Assembly (NCBI RefSeq): GCF_025399895.1
Contig: NZ_JAODUA010000032.1
Location: 1 to 49,307 of the forward strand
From: Streptomyces sp. ASQP_92
GTDB lineage: Bacteria; Actinomycetota; Actinomycetes; Streptomycetales; Streptomycetaceae
Length of the DNA stretch: 49,307 nucleotides
Reading direction: 5' to 3'
The notes under the pieces are model-generated. The model had not been told where the DNA came from, made no database searches, and was given only the letters and a program-made list of their open reading frames with translations. Both the position numbers and the translations under genes were made by a program. Within the stretch, counting starts at the first letter, position 1. Every line of letters begins with the position of its first letter. Below, one piece after another: positions 33,514 through 42,699 of this stretch.

Positions 33514-34036
33514 TGAAACCGCACAGGCTGGCCCTGGCCGCACTGGTCCTTTCCCTTGGCGCGCTGATAGCCGCCGCATCCCCGTCCACCGCCGCGCCCT
33601 CCACGTCTTCCGCGCCCTCCACGTCCTCCGGGCCCGTCACCCCGGCCGCGCCCGGTGCCTCGGCCACCCGGTCACCCGTGCCTGCCTTGGACCGCGCCGC
33701 CCACCCGGTACGGACCACCGATCCCTGGGGCAGTGTCCAGGGTGTACTCGTTGCTGCTGGGCTTGGCCGGGTCCACCGTGTGGACCGCCATCCGGGGTAG
33801 GCGCCTCCGATGCTCCAGGTGGCGCGGGGTGTGTTGAGCCAGGCGCGGACCGCGCCCGGAACGGTCCGCAGGCGTGGCGTCGTTTACCATCGCGTCGATC
33901 GGGCGCAGATCGTCTAGGGCCGACGGGACCGTACAAGCAGATCGCCCTCGCGGACACCCACGACGTCCTCATCCATCTGCACCGCGTCAGCCCGGCTCAC
34001 TGGCTGTCCGCACCGGCGGCGCCCGGCGGGAAGTGA
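33514..34036 (+). pseudogene. Erythromycin-esterase-like gene, internally deleted
   Basis: The first part (33514-33740) has a signal peptide (LALAALVLSLGALIAAASPS), a Ser/Pro/Thr-rich linker, and the family start ALDRAAHPVRTTDPWGS. The frame then loses similarity. A matching end reads YKQIALADTHDVLIHLHRV and SPAHW to a stop at 34036, like the C terminus of erythromycin esterase-type proteins. Between them, a piece on the minus strand (33890-33920, DDLRPIDAMVNDAT) looks like the next family block in the wrong orientation, suggesting inversion plus deletion. Confidence 0.45.
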
Positions 34037-34640
34037 CTGACGGTCAGGTCCATGCCGTTGGCTGCTGCGTTCTCGTGAGCCCTCACTCGTAGCCGCTCCG
34101 ACACCCGCCGGGCCGAGCGACGTTGGTGAGGTCGCCCAGGCCTTGGAGCTGCAGGCTCAACGGCTGACTCCGTCAGTTGCCGCCCCGGCCCGTGACCTCG
34201 ACGGTGACACAGAGCTGCCGCATGTCAGGCAGGGTCATCGGGCTCCGTCGGACCGGCCGGCGGAACCTTCATCGCCGTCTGGCGCCCCCCTGTGCAGAGA
34301 GAGTTGAGCCTGGACGTGAACGCTTGGGACATCCCGACGGTCGGCGGGGGGCCGGCGGCCTCCGCCGAGCCGGCGGTCCAGGATGTCGTCCCGTACGAGC
34401 GCCGGCGCTCTCGGTGTCTCGGAGACATCGAAACGCCGACCTGGCTGTGCACCAGCAGGTACGAACGAAAGTGCTCGGACGATCTGTCGCAGGGGGTAAG
34501 TCGGCGGACCGGGGCGGCGGTTGGTTTTGCGCGGATCTCGTCAACCGGTTCCATGAGCGGTCCTGACCGGCGATGATGATCAGCCGAGTGGGGCCGACCG
34601 ACTGCGAGTCCTGCTCGGCTGATGACACCGATGTCCTGTG
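34037..34640. other. Non-coding stretch
   Basis: No assignable gene. Frames on both strands are Arg/Pro-rich or interrupted. The last 10 bases give the ribosome site of the quinone reductase (GGGGGATGA). Confidence 0.4.
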
Positions 34641-34648
34641 GGGGATGA

Positions 34649-35245
34649 ATGTCGCGTATTGGGGTCTACTTGGCGCATCCACGGCCTGGCAGCTTCAACC
34701 ACGCCGTGTTCCATACCGTGGTTCAACACCTGCGTGATCTCGGATGCGAGGTTCTGGCGCATGATCTCTGCGCCGAGCGATTCCCTCCTGGGCTGACTGC
34801 CGAGGAGACGGGAACGGTCGGGTCTGCCACGGGCAGTCACGACGCGCAGGTGGCGCTCCATCGGGCGGAAGTGGCCACGCTCGACGCCATGGTGTTCGTG
34901 CACCCGAATTGGTGGGGCATGCCGCCCGCCATCCTTACGGGTTGGGTGCAGCGTGTCCTCGCGCCCGGTGTCGCGTACAAACTGGGAACCCCGGAGGGGG
35001 AGCCCGAAGGGCTGCTGAGAGCCGGCCGGGCCCTCGTCCTGAACACTTCCGATACCCCCGCCGACCGTGAAGAGGCCGAGTTCGGGGACCCGTTGCACAG
35101 CATCTGGGCAGCGTGTGTCCTGCCGTACGTGGGAATCGCCGACGTTCGCCGGGTCGTCTTCCGGACGCTCGCCGACTCCTCCGACGAAACCCGCGCCTCC
35201 TGGTTGCATCAGGCACGAGGTGAGGCTGCAGCGCTGCTGGCCTGA
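34649..35245 (+). CDS. NAD(P)H quinone oxidoreductase, flavodoxin-like fold
   Basis: A 198-residue protein of the NQO1/KefG/MdaB group. It starts with the phosphate-binding strand and loop IGVYLAHPRPGSFNHAVF, keeps the FMN-contact segment HPNWWGMPPAILTGWVQRVL, and has the LVLNTSDTP region. It would reduce quinones or similar electrophiles with NAD(P)H, a protective function. The ATG at 34649 has GGGGGATGA directly upstream. The gene stands alone. Confidence 0.85.
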   Translation: MSRIGVYLAHPRPGSFNHAVFHTVVQHLRDLGCEVLAHDLCAERFPPGLTAEETGTVGSATGSHDAQVALHRAEVATLDAMVFVHPNWWGMPPAILTGWVQRVLAPGVAYKLGTPEGEPEGLLRAGRALVLNTSDTPADREEAEFGDPLHSIWAACVLPYVGIADVRRVVFRTLADSSDETRASWLHQARGEAAALLA

Positions 35246-35468
35246 CAGGTACGGCGCGCCGTGCCGGTTCGCCACTACTGCGCCGACAAGTTCCACGGGG
35301 TCGCCGTGGGCGGTCGGCGGACTGGTGCAGCCGGTCGTGGGCTTGCGCGGGAGCGGTCCGATGGGGACGGTGACCTCGCAGTTGTGCGGGCGGACAACCG
35401 CGAGGTGAGGGCGCAGCTCAACCGCTGAGGGCGAGGCCCGGCTCCCGCCCCCTGAGGTTCCCCCGTTT

Positions 35469-35700
35469 TCAGGCGGCGAAGCCGTTGACGTCCCGGGCGA
35501 TGTCGGCCCCGGTCGGGGGCTGTTGCATGTCGCTGAGCAGTCGCGCCAACGCGGGCAGGGAGGTCTCTTGGTTGGCGAGGGCCACGCTCACCTGGCCCCG
35601 GTCCGGGACCAGGACCGCGTCAGAGCATGAATACCCGAGCTTGGCGCCGGTTGCCTTGCCGGGCGTGAGGACTGCGCTGTGGTCGCGGTTGGGTGCGCCC
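35469..35700 (-). pseudogene. Serine hydrolase C-terminal fragment
   Basis: On the minus strand about 75 codons read as the end of a beta-lactamase-like serine hydrolase: LGYSCSDAVLVPDRGQVSVA then LANQETSLPALARLLSDM, ending GFAA and stop at 35469-35471. The catalytic motifs lie upstream in such proteins and are missing: the LysE gene ends 17 bases away. The stretch 35246-35468 shows no gene. Confidence 0.5.
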
Positions 35701-35716
35701 GGTCACGGGTTTCGAC

Positions 35717-36361
35717 TCAGCTGGAGACGGCGTCGCGGGACAGCGCGGTGTGCAGGGCGAAGCCGCCGAGTAGCCCGCCTGCCGTGAACCGTTGGGCCTT
35801 CAGAATGCGGGGCCGGGTGGCCAGGAACTTCGACAAGCGTGCTGCACCCAGCATGATCAGGCCGTTCACCGAGACCCCCACGAGGATCTGCACGGCACCG
35901 AGTTGAAGCAACTGCCCCCAGGCCGCGCCCGCCTGAGGGTCCAGAAACTGGGGCAGCAGCGCGGCGTACATCAGGGCGATCTTGGGGTTGAGCAGATTGG
36001 TCAACAGGCCCATGGAGAACAGGCGGGCGTCGGAGACCGGAGGCAGGTCCTTGGCGGGAGCGAAGGGTGAGCGGCCGCCGGGCCTGAGCATGTCCCAGGC
36101 GAGGTACGCCAGATAGGCGGCTCCGGCGAGTTTGACCACCGTGAACGCCACTGGCACCGCGGCGAACACCGCGGACAGGCCCGCTGCGGCGGCCACCAGG
36201 TAGCACACGAACCCGAGAGCGGTCCCGCTGAGGCTCACCAGTCCCGCCCTGCGGCCTTGGGTGATCGCCCGGGAAGCCAGGTGAATCATGTTCGGGCCGG
36301 GCGTCAACGCCATGCCCAGTTCGACGAGGGCAACTCCTGCGACTGCGGTCGGAGCGATCAC
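35717..36361 (-). CDS. LysE family exporter
   Basis: A 214-residue membrane protein. The signature GMALTPGPNMIHLASRAITQG, with GPN in the first helix, defines the LysE/RhtB amino-acid exporter family. Five to six hydrophobic segments are visible, including ALGFVCYLVAAAAGLSAVFA, and the conserved NLLNPKIALMYAALLPQFLD stands in the middle. It exports amino acids or related small compounds. Translation starts at GTG 36361 behind GGAGG (eight-base spacing). Confidence 0.9.
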   Translation of the reverse strand: MIAPTAVAGVALVELGMALTPGPNMIHLASRAITQGRRAGLVSLSGTALGFVCYLVAAAAGLSAVFAAVPVAFTVVKLAGAAYLAYLAWDMLRPGGRSPFAPAKDLPPVSDARLFSMGLLTNLLNPKIALMYAALLPQFLDPQAGAAWGQLLQLGAVQILVGVSVNGLIMLGAARLSKFLATRPRILKAQRFTAGGLLGGFALHTALSRDAVSS

Positions 36362-36564
36362 CGGTCAACCTCCCATGGTTCGTCGGGAGCCCCTTGTGGA
36401 GTGGGACCACCCGGTGGCGACGGGTGGTGGCGCTCATGCTGCTCCCCGCCCCGCCTGGATCAGCATAAGACTCGGCTGATCAGCATCTTTATGCGCCTCC
36501 CCTGTTCATGTGGCTTCCCTGTTCCTGAATGCCGCTGAGAGCGGTCCAGGACTGCGTGGTGATT

Positions 36565-36636
36565 CGAGGCACCCGAGACACCCGAGGCACCCGAGGCACC
36601 CGAGGCACCCGAGGCACCCGAGGTGCCCGAGGTGCC
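36565..36636. repeat. Nonamer tandem repeat, eight copies
   Basis: Eight copies of CGAGGCACC with minor variants (copy 2 CGAGACACC, copies 7-8 CGAGGTGCC) fill 36565-36636. A nine-base unit keeps frame, so both strands have open frames (Arg-Gly-Thr and Pro-Arg-Val repeats), but no gene with start and ribosome site is evident. A second short direct repeat, GCTTGACTGGCTGGG twice, lies at about 36691-36730. Confidence 0.85.
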
Positions 36637-36742
36637 GGAGTCGGCCCCTCGGCACCGCCGACCGAACGGCTGCTGCGAGCGAGGCAGTTGGTGCTTGACT
36701 GGCTGGGTCGGTCAGCTTGACTGGCTGGGCCGGTTGGTCGGG

Positions 36743-37345
36743 TCAGCGGGTCCGGTCGTAGACGAGGGCCAACGTGCCGTGTTCCCCGGCGCTTTGACTG
36801 ACGAGTGTCCACTGTCCGGTGGGCAGACCGTCGTCGAAGAGGCGGGGTCCGCCGCCGAGGAAGATAGGGAAGACCGTGAGGGCGAGGCGGTTGACCTTGT
36901 CGGCCGCCAGCAGCGCCTTGATCACGCTGGCGCTGGAGAGCACGAGAATGTCGCCGCCTTCGGTGGTTTTGAGGTCCTCGACCACGTCGGCGGCCGGCTT
37001 GTTCACGATCTTTGTCCGCTCCCAGGGCGCCTCGTCGAGGGTTGAGGACAGGACAACCTTGTCCGTGTCGACGAGCCACTTCGCGAAGCCCTTGTCGCGC
37101 GGGTCGGCGTCCTGCATCTTGATGACGGTGGGCCAGAAACCGAGGAATCCCTCGGCGTTGACCCGGCCGAGCAGCGCCGTGGTGGCCGGCTGCCACAGAC
37201 TCGTCAGGTGATCGCGGGCGACGTCCGAGACGGCGTATGGCATCACCCAGCTCATGTCCACAGGGTTGTCCGGCGCGGCATAGTGGCCGTCGAGGGAGAG
37301 GGCCAGGTTGGTGACGACTCTGCGGTCGTTGCTCTGCTCGGTCAC
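36743..37345 (-). CDS. Dihydrofolate reductase-like (RibD_C) protein
   Basis: A 200-residue protein of the RibD C-terminal/DHFR-like family: NLALSLDGHYAAPD at the start, the NADPH-site LLGRVNAEGFLGFWP, KVVLSSTLDEAPW, DILVLSSASVIKALLAAD, and FPIFLGGGPRLFDDGLP near the end. It is likely an NADPH-dependent reductase of unknown substrate. Its GTG start overlaps the stop of the upstream ArsR-SRPBCC gene by four bases (GTGA), so the two are coupled. Confidence 0.87.
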   Translation of the reverse strand: MTEQSNDRRVVTNLALSLDGHYAAPDNPVDMSWVMPYAVSDVARDHLTSLWQPATTALLGRVNAEGFLGFWPTVIKMQDADPRDKGFAKWLVDTDKVVLSSTLDEAPWERTKIVNKPAADVVEDLKTTEGGDILVLSSASVIKALLAADKVNRLALTVFPIFLGGGPRLFDDGLPTGQWTLVSQSAGEHGTLALVYDRTR

Positions 37346-38187
37346 TTCATGCTCCTCGTGTCGGTGCTGCCGATGTCGTGCGCGTGGGAGGCGAGGGTCG
37401 TCGCGAGCTTGTCCAGGCTCTGGCCGAAGCCGATCTCGATGCCGGCGACGAAGTCCGCGGAATCGGTCGTGCTGTCCGTGATGCGCCAGTGGACCTGGAG
37501 GTCCGAGCCCGCGCCGGTGGGCGCGAGGCGCATGTCGATGTGAGCGGTGAAAGCGAGGCGTCCGTCAGGAAGCAGCGGGGAGAGTCGATAGGTGAGGCGC
37601 TCACCCGGTGTCGCGTCGTCGACGACTCCCTCCGCGCGGCCCACCACCACGTCTCCGTTTTCGGCGCCGCGGTATTCCTGCACGATGCGCCCGCCGGGCT
37701 GCGCCTCGAAGAGAAGCTCGGAGATGCGCAGGTCCTCAGGAGTCCACCAGTGCGTGAGCAGAACGGACTCTGTCAGATAGCGCCAAACCAGTTCGGGGCA
37801 GCCTGCCAGCGACCGGTGGAAGGTGAATGCGTGGCCATCCGCCCATCCCGGTTCTTGCGCGGCGAGCCGCTCCACGTGGAGTCCTCGCTTGTAGTGGTCG
37901 TACGTCGCGTTCGGACCGCCGAGCCGCTCTGTCGCATCGGCGATCGAGCCAAGCACGGCTGCCAGGTCCCGCAGGGGGCCGGGCCTCAGTGCGTAGATGC
38001 GGCGCTGACCCATGCGCTCAGAGGTGACGGCGCCCGCGCGTTCCAGGGTTTGTAGGTGTTTGGTCGTCTGCGGCTGACGCGCCCCGGTGAGCTGGGCGAG
38101 TACACCGACCGGGCGGGGTCGCTCGGCCAGAAGGTTGACGAGCCGCCAGCGTGCCGGGTCCGCCAGTGCGGCGAGGAGTGCGTCCAT
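37342..38187 (-). CDS. ArsR-type HTH fused to SRPBCC (AHSA1-like) domain
   Basis: A 281-residue two-domain protein. Residues 1-85 form an ArsR winged helix (ALADPARWRLVNLLAERPRP, QPQTTKHLQTLERAGAV, RIYALRPGPL). Residues about 120-265 form an AHSA1-like SRPBCC domain (FTFHRSLAGCPELVWRYLTE, HWWTPEDLRISEL, GGRIVQEYRG). Regulator and ligand cavity are joined in one chain, so the SRPBCC part may sense the inducer. ATG 38187 starts at the conserved ArsR N terminus. An inverted repeat lies 9-26 bases upstream. Confidence 0.87.
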   Translation of the reverse strand: MDALLAALADPARWRLVNLLAERPRPVGVLAQLTGARQPQTTKHLQTLERAGAVTSERMGQRRIYALRPGPLRDLAAVLGSIADATERLGGPNATYDHYKRGLHVERLAAQEPGWADGHAFTFHRSLAGCPELVWRYLTESVLLTHWWTPEDLRISELLFEAQPGGRIVQEYRGAENGDVVVGRAEGVVDDATPGERLTYRLSPLLPDGRLAFTAHIDMRLAPTGAGSDLQVHWRITDSTTDSADFVAGIEIGFGQSLDKLATTLASHAHDIGSTDTRSMK

Positions 38188-38195
38188 GCGCCAAG

Positions 38196-38213
38196 TATTC
38201 TCCGTGAAGAATA
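38196..38213. promoter_or_regulatory. ArsR-type operator
   Basis: TATTCT-N6-AGAATA is a perfect inverted repeat in an AT-rich patch, immediately before the ArsR-SRPBCC start. Its position overlaps where the -10 or transcription start should be, so binding would repress the operon. The assignment is inference. Confidence 0.6.
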
Positions 38214-38217
38214 TTTG

Positions 38218-38586
38218 TGTCAAGGAATGCTTCCAGGGATTCCCGCGTAGTGCTGCCGTGCCCGAGTCCGCGATGGTCGGCCAGGGCGTCCCTCGCCGAC
38301 CGGGGCAGCCATTCCCTTTCGTCCGCCGCCCACTCCCGCGCGGTCGGCACGGCCGTAGCCCCCACGGGCCTCGTTCGATCAGGTGTGGGCTGGCAGTTGG
38401 AGGACGTACGAGGGGCGCGACGACTCCAGGCGTAGGGCAGCTGGCGGGACATCGCGTCGTCATGATTCATCGATCCGCACGCTGTCCGTCGGGTACGCCG
38501 GGCGCCACGCGATATCGCCATTGCGGGACGTTCCTCCTCGCCCTGTCACCAAATTCACTGTTCAACTAACCACTCCCGATGGCAAG
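38218..38586. other. Non-coding stretch between divergent genes
   Basis: No convincing gene. The frame leading into the quinone oxidoreductase from 38383 lacks coding character before 38587. Confidence 0.4.
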
Positions 38587-38595
38587 ATGATCTTC

Positions 38596-39534
38596 ATGAC
38601 GACGACGCGTGTGATCATCCAGCGGAGCATCGGCGGCTCCGACGTGCTGGAGCTCGCCGAGATACCCCTCCCTGTGCCTGGCACCGGCGAGGTGCTGGTC
38701 CGGGTCAGGGCCACCGGCATGAACCCGGCCGACTGGAAGGTTCGGGTCGGCAAGGTCGACTTCTTCGGGCCGCCGCCCTACGTCCTTGGCCACGAGTTCA
38801 GCGGCACCGTAGAGCGGCTCGGCGAGGGAGTGGACCGCTTCGCGGAGGGCGAGGAGGTGTACGGCTGGACCGTGCCGCCGCACGGCAGCCACGCCGACCA
38901 CGTCGTCGTGCCCGAGGATCGGATCGCCCCCAAGCCCCGCACTCTTGACCACATCGAAGCCGCGGCCCTGCCCATCTCGGGCTTCACCGCCTATCAGGCC
39001 CTGATCACCCTCGCGGACGTGGGGCCCGGCCACCGGGTGCTGATCCATGGCGCGGCCGGCGGCGTCGGCCACCTCGCCGTCCAGATCGCCAAGGCCCGGG
39101 GCGCGTACGTCATCGGCACGGCGAGCGCCGCCAAGCACGCGTACCTGCGGGACCTCGGCGCCGATGAGCTGATCGACTACACGGCGGAGGACTTCGGCGA
39201 ACTCCGCGACATCGACGCCGTACTGGACACCATCAGCCACGAGTATGGGCCGCGCTCCCTCGGCACGATCAAGCCGGGTGGCATCCTGGTGGACGTGGTC
39301 GGGGTCGGTGTCGACCGCACCGAGGTCACCGCTCGCGCCGCCGAACTGGGTGTGCGCTTCGTGGAATTCTTCCTCGAACCGACCCCTGACGTACTGACGG
39401 ACTTCGCCGCGCTGATCGACGGCCACGGCATCCGGCCCACCATCTCCGAGACCCTCCCACTCACCGAGGCGGCGAAGGCACACGAGCTCAGCGAGACCGG
39501 GCGCGTCCGGGGCAAGATCGTGCTGGTTCCGTAG
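38596..39534 (+). CDS. NADP-dependent quinone oxidoreductase (MDR family)
   Basis: A 312-residue zinc-independent medium-chain reductase. It has the N-terminal GroES-like part (VLVRVRATGMNPADWKVRVG, PPYVLGHEFSGTVERLG), the helix LPISGFTAYQAL, and the nucleotide motif HGAAGGVGHLAVQIAKARGA. It should reduce quinones or enones with NADPH. ATG 38596 is preferred since the fold starts directly after it; ATG 38587 in the same frame is an alternative. No strong ribosome site is visible for either. Confidence 0.87.
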   Translation: MTTTRVIIQRSIGGSDVLELAEIPLPVPGTGEVLVRVRATGMNPADWKVRVGKVDFFGPPPYVLGHEFSGTVERLGEGVDRFAEGEEVYGWTVPPHGSHADHVVVPEDRIAPKPRTLDHIEAAALPISGFTAYQALITLADVGPGHRVLIHGAAGGVGHLAVQIAKARGAYVIGTASAAKHAYLRDLGADELIDYTAEDFGELRDIDAVLDTISHEYGPRSLGTIKPGGILVDVVGVGVDRTEVTARAAELGVRFVEFFLEPTPDVLTDFAALIDGHGIRPTISETLPLTEAAKAHELSETGRVRGKIVLVP

Positions 39535-39743
39535 GCTTTGTGCGCTCGGCGGGCGAGGCGGCCGGTGTGGTCTTGTGCCGACACTGCTGCGGGCTCCGGG
39601 ACCTCGGCGGAGGTCGTTTTTGGACTCAGTTCTCATCTCGGAGTGCATCGCTCGTCGCAACCGCACCGGCTGACGGTGCTCGGCACACGATCCGCCGCGG
39701 CAGAGCGAAGGCACTACCCCGGGGGAACATCCACGGTCACGCA

Positions 39744-40079
39744 CTACGAGCTGACCAGCAGTTCCCATGCGAGTAGTGCGAGCAGTACCTGGGACAGCAC
39801 GGTCCAGTACGCGCGGAACAGGCCTGCCAGTACCGCCGTCACGAGCACAAGGATCAGTGTCGCGCGCACCCGATCGGTGTGCGCGATTCTTGCCTTGACG
39901 ATTCCCACATGTCTTCCCTGTGCACCCCATTCCTCCAGGCCGAGCACGAACCAGGCATCGACGACGAGCCACGCGGTCCCCATCAGAAGCAACAGGATCG
40001 CAAGGCCGAGGTCGGCTCCCCAGTGAAGAGGGTGCGCCCAGGGACGCCAACGAGCCCAGCGTGCCGAAGTAATTGCCAT
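39744..40079 (-). CDS. Small predicted membrane protein
   Basis: A 111-residue protein with hydrophobic helices at about 23-48 (LGLAILLLLMGTAWLVVDAW) and 71-108 (ATLILVLVTAVLAGL and VLSQVLLALLAWELLV). Family not recognised. The ATG at 40079 lacks a clear ribosome site. The gap 39535-39743 shows no gene. Confidence 0.55.
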   Translation of the reverse strand: MAITSARWARWRPWAHPLHWGADLGLAILLLLMGTAWLVVDAWFVLGLEEWGAQGRHVGIVKARIAHTDRVRATLILVLVTAVLAGLFRAYWTVLSQVLLALLAWELLVSS

Positions 40080-40397
40080 GAGCGGAGTGAGGCGGCGGCA
40101 GCTGGCACGGGCGGAGGTCGGCCGCCGCGGTCGGCGGCCGATCCCAGCAGACAGAGTCCGGTGCGGTGGCCACCATGATCGGGGCCGGTGGCTGCCTCAG
40201 CCGAAGGGCGCAGGGGCAACGTCAACGCTCGGCTGGCTCGATTGGAGGGAGTGGGCTGCCGACCGGCGTTCGCATGACCTTCGCGGCCCATGACAACTAA
40301 GCCGCGGGTGCCCGAGAGCGCGGGCGGGGCTCGAACCCTCATCGGCTACAGCCGACTCACCAACCGAAACGCCGTCTGCGGGGGTGTCCTGTTGTCC
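40080..40397. other. Non-coding stretch with a tRNA T-arm-like sequence
   Basis: No protein gene. On the minus strand, 40341-40327 reads GAGGGTTCGAGCCCC, close to the T-arm of a tRNA, but no acceptor, D or anticodon arms can be folded around it. It could be a decayed tRNA end or an attachment-site remnant. Confidence 0.3.
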
Positions 40398-41846
40398 TCA
40401 TCCGTCCTGGCGTTCCGCCGGGAAGACGAAGAAGCCGTCGTCCGTGGTGAGGTATCCATAGCCCGTGGACCGGGAGAACAGCGGGATGCCGTCGCTCGGC
40501 AGGTCCTTGGCCAGTACCTTCTTCGTGCGGGCGTCCACCGCGAGCGCGCTCGTGCCGGAACCGCCCGCCTTGTCGGTGTCGCCGTACAGCACACCGTTCG
40601 CGGAGAAGCGGCGAGGGGTCAGCAGGGTCTCGCCCTCCGCCTGCTTCCACAGCTCCTTGCCGGTCCCGAGGTCCCACAGGGCGGTGCCGCCCTTCGTGTG
40701 CGCCGCTGCGAGCTTGTGGTCGGGAGAAAAGACCGAAGAGCCCTCCGTGTTGATCGTGTCGCCCGGGAAGTCGGCGTAGCGATACGTGGTCGAACCGCCG
40801 ACCTGCTTCCCGCTCGCCAGGTCGTACGTCGCCGTGACGAAGGTGTCCGGCGAGAACGCACCGGCTCCCCACGCGGTGAGGATCCGCCCGTCACGTACGT
40901 CGAGGACGCGGACGGCTCCACTGGTGCGCTTGTGGTCCTTGTCCAGCTTCACACCCTGGGGCGGTGCGACGTCCGCCGTGCTCCACACCTTCTTCCCGGT
41001 GGCCAGTTCAGACATGACGAGCTGTTCGGGATCGCTCGCGTACGTGGACGCGTTCTCCACGTGGAAGGCATACGTCCCGGTGATCAGTGGGGCGTGCGCC
41101 TGCGCACCGTCGATCTCGTTGTTGCGCCGGTCGAAGGAGCAACGCGCGAGCGTGCCCGTACACGTGACCTTGCGGGGCGCGCCGCCATCGATGGGCGTGA
41201 GCCTCAGGGTCGCATCGCCGTCCTGCTCGATCAGGTGCCCTTCGTGGACCGAGACGCCCTTGCCGTCGCCCGCGTGCTCAATCGTGCCGAGCCGTGCTCC
41301 GTCGGCTCCGTAGACAGTGACCGTGATGCTGCTCTTCCCCGCGCTCAGCCCGTCGGACTCCTGGGTGCGGGTCGTGGTGACCGCCACCGCCGGAACGCCG
41401 TTGTGCCAGGTCGTGGCAGCGACGGTGCCGGCCTCCACGTCGAGGGACTTGCGAACGGCTCCGGTGTGCACGTCCCTGAACTCCAGGGTCACCGACTCCG
41501 GCTTGTCCGAGGAGTAAGCGGAGAAGAGCGTGCCGACCGTGCCGTCCAGGGGGGCGTTGTCGTATCCCCCGCGGGCGTAGTCACCCTGACCGCTTTTCAC
41601 GAGGAGCAGGACGTCACCGAGGTCGATGGCCTTGGCCGGCGGCAGGCTCCACGCCTGCTGCTTGGCGAGGCCGGGCAGCGCGGGGCCGGCGTAGACCGGC
41701 CCCTTGGGAGCCTCCGTGCCGGCCTTGCCGCCGCCCTGGGCAGCGCTCCCGGGCCTGGCCTTGTCGCCGTCGCTCTCGGAAGAGCAGCCCGTGACAAGGC
41801 CGAGAGCCAGGACGAGGCTTGTGGTGATCAGTGCGTGCTTCTTCAT
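40398..41846 (-). CDS. Lipoprotein with beta-propeller (PQQ/WD40-like) domain
   Basis: A 482-residue surface lipoprotein. The signal peptide ends in the lipobox LVTGC (MKKHALITTSLVLALG then LVTGC), so Cys is lipidated. An acidic/Gly linker follows. The mature part shows repeated blade-like units with a W or A-x-D-x-x-T/S-G pattern (FRDVHTGAVRKSL, SELATGKKVWST, YDLASGKQVGG, WDLGTGKELWKQ, VDARTKKVLAKD), typical of PQQ-like propellers in Streptomyces lipoproteins. The role is probably binding or scaffolding. ATG 41846 follows GGGGAC. Divergent from a PAP2 gene across about 265 bases. Confidence 0.85.
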   Translation of the reverse strand: MKKHALITTSLVLALGLVTGCSSESDGDKARPGSAAQGGGKAGTEAPKGPVYAGPALPGLAKQQAWSLPPAKAIDLGDVLLLVKSGQGDYARGGYDNAPLDGTVGTLFSAYSSDKPESVTLEFRDVHTGAVRKSLDVEAGTVAATTWHNGVPAVAVTTTRTQESDGLSAGKSSITVTVYGADGARLGTIEHAGDGKGVSVHEGHLIEQDGDATLRLTPIDGGAPRKVTCTGTLARCSFDRRNNEIDGAQAHAPLITGTYAFHVENASTYASDPEQLVMSELATGKKVWSTADVAPPQGVKLDKDHKRTSGAVRVLDVRDGRILTAWGAGAFSPDTFVTATYDLASGKQVGGSTTYRYADFPGDTINTEGSSVFSPDHKLAAAHTKGGTALWDLGTGKELWKQAEGETLLTPRRFSANGVLYGDTDKAGGSGTSALAVDARTKKVLAKDLPSDGIPLFSRSTGYGYLTTDDGFFVFPAERQDG

Positions 41847-42111
41847 GTCCCCGCTGGTTTCGTTGAAGTGCGCATGGCAAGCGCAGATGATCTTTCGGAA
41901 GCATAAGGCGTCGTCTGCACCGGCAACCTCCGCGCGCTGACACGCGGACAGCGGCCACCCGTCCGGCCATTGGCGGTTGCTCAGTTCTGCATCGCTGCGA
42001 TCGAGAGGCTTGGCGCCGACCGGATGAATCATGCGCCTCGCCCCCCGGGTGGAGCATCGATCCTGACCGTCTCGCTGCTTTCCAAGCGGGGCTCGGGGAT
42101 ATCCGCAGTTC

Positions 42112-42672
42112 ATGAAGTTGTGGACAGACACGCAGACGGCTGACCGGGTTCTGACACAGGGGGCGGCTACCCGTATTCCGCCACGCGTGGGCAAGGTGCT
42201 CTCGGTGGTGGAGGAGTGCGCGGAGAGCTCCAAACTGTGGGGCGGCGCGGCCGTCGTGATGGCCGGGTGGGGCGGGTGGCGGGGGCGCAAGGCGGCGGCA
42301 GCGGGGTTGGGGGCTCTGGCAGCGGCGCAGCTGATCTCGAACGGCGTGTGCAAGCAGCTCGCCGACCGCCCCAGGCCACCTGCGGAGTGGATCCCACACG
42401 ACGAAGTCGATGATCGCCCCGACTCTTCCTCCTTCCCTTCAGGACACACGGCGGCCGCAGTCGCCTTCACTGCCGCCGTCGCCCCCATCTGGCCAGCTGC
42501 CGGCGCACTCTGCGCGGTACCGACCGCCACGGTGGCTCTGGAACGGGTGCAAAGCGGCGCCCACTACCCCAGCGACGTCGCCGTCGGCGCTGCCATCGGC
42601 CTGGCCAGCGCCTGGCTGACCCGCCATGCCCCGGGTCTCCTGCTTCGCCACTGGCGCCAGGGGCTGTCGTGA
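42112..42672 (+). CDS. PAP2-family phosphatase
   Basis: A 186-residue membrane-associated phosphatase. All three PAP2 motifs are present: K81-x6-R88-P89, P109-SGH112, and R145-x5-H151-x3-D155. Hydrophobic helices surround them (AAAVVMAGWGG-like and AAAAGLGALAAAQLI, AAVAFTAAVAPIW). It would dephosphorylate a lipid phosphate such as undecaprenyl pyrophosphate or phosphatidate. ATG 42112 gives the family-like N terminus. Confidence 0.87.
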   Translation: MKLWTDTQTADRVLTQGAATRIPPRVGKVLSVVEECAESSKLWGGAAVVMAGWGGWRGRKAAAAGLGALAAAQLISNGVCKQLADRPRPPAEWIPHDEVDDRPDSSSFPSGHTAAAVAFTAAVAPIWPAAGALCAVPTATVALERVQSGAHYPSDVAVGAAIGLASAWLTRHAPGLLLRHWRQGLS

Positions 42673-42699
42673 AAGTGATCTCGAGTTGTGGATCACGGC

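Noticed and set aside
36489..37196. A proline/arginine/valine repeat protein across the nonamer array
   Set aside because: The frame overlaps the RibD_C gene out of phase and has no start with a ribosome site.
40318..40400. tRNA gene or attachment site on the minus strand (T-arm-like GGGTTCGAGCCC)
   Set aside because: Only the T-arm motif and a short hairpin are present; I could not fold acceptor, D and anticodon arms, and no matching direct repeat was found in the window.
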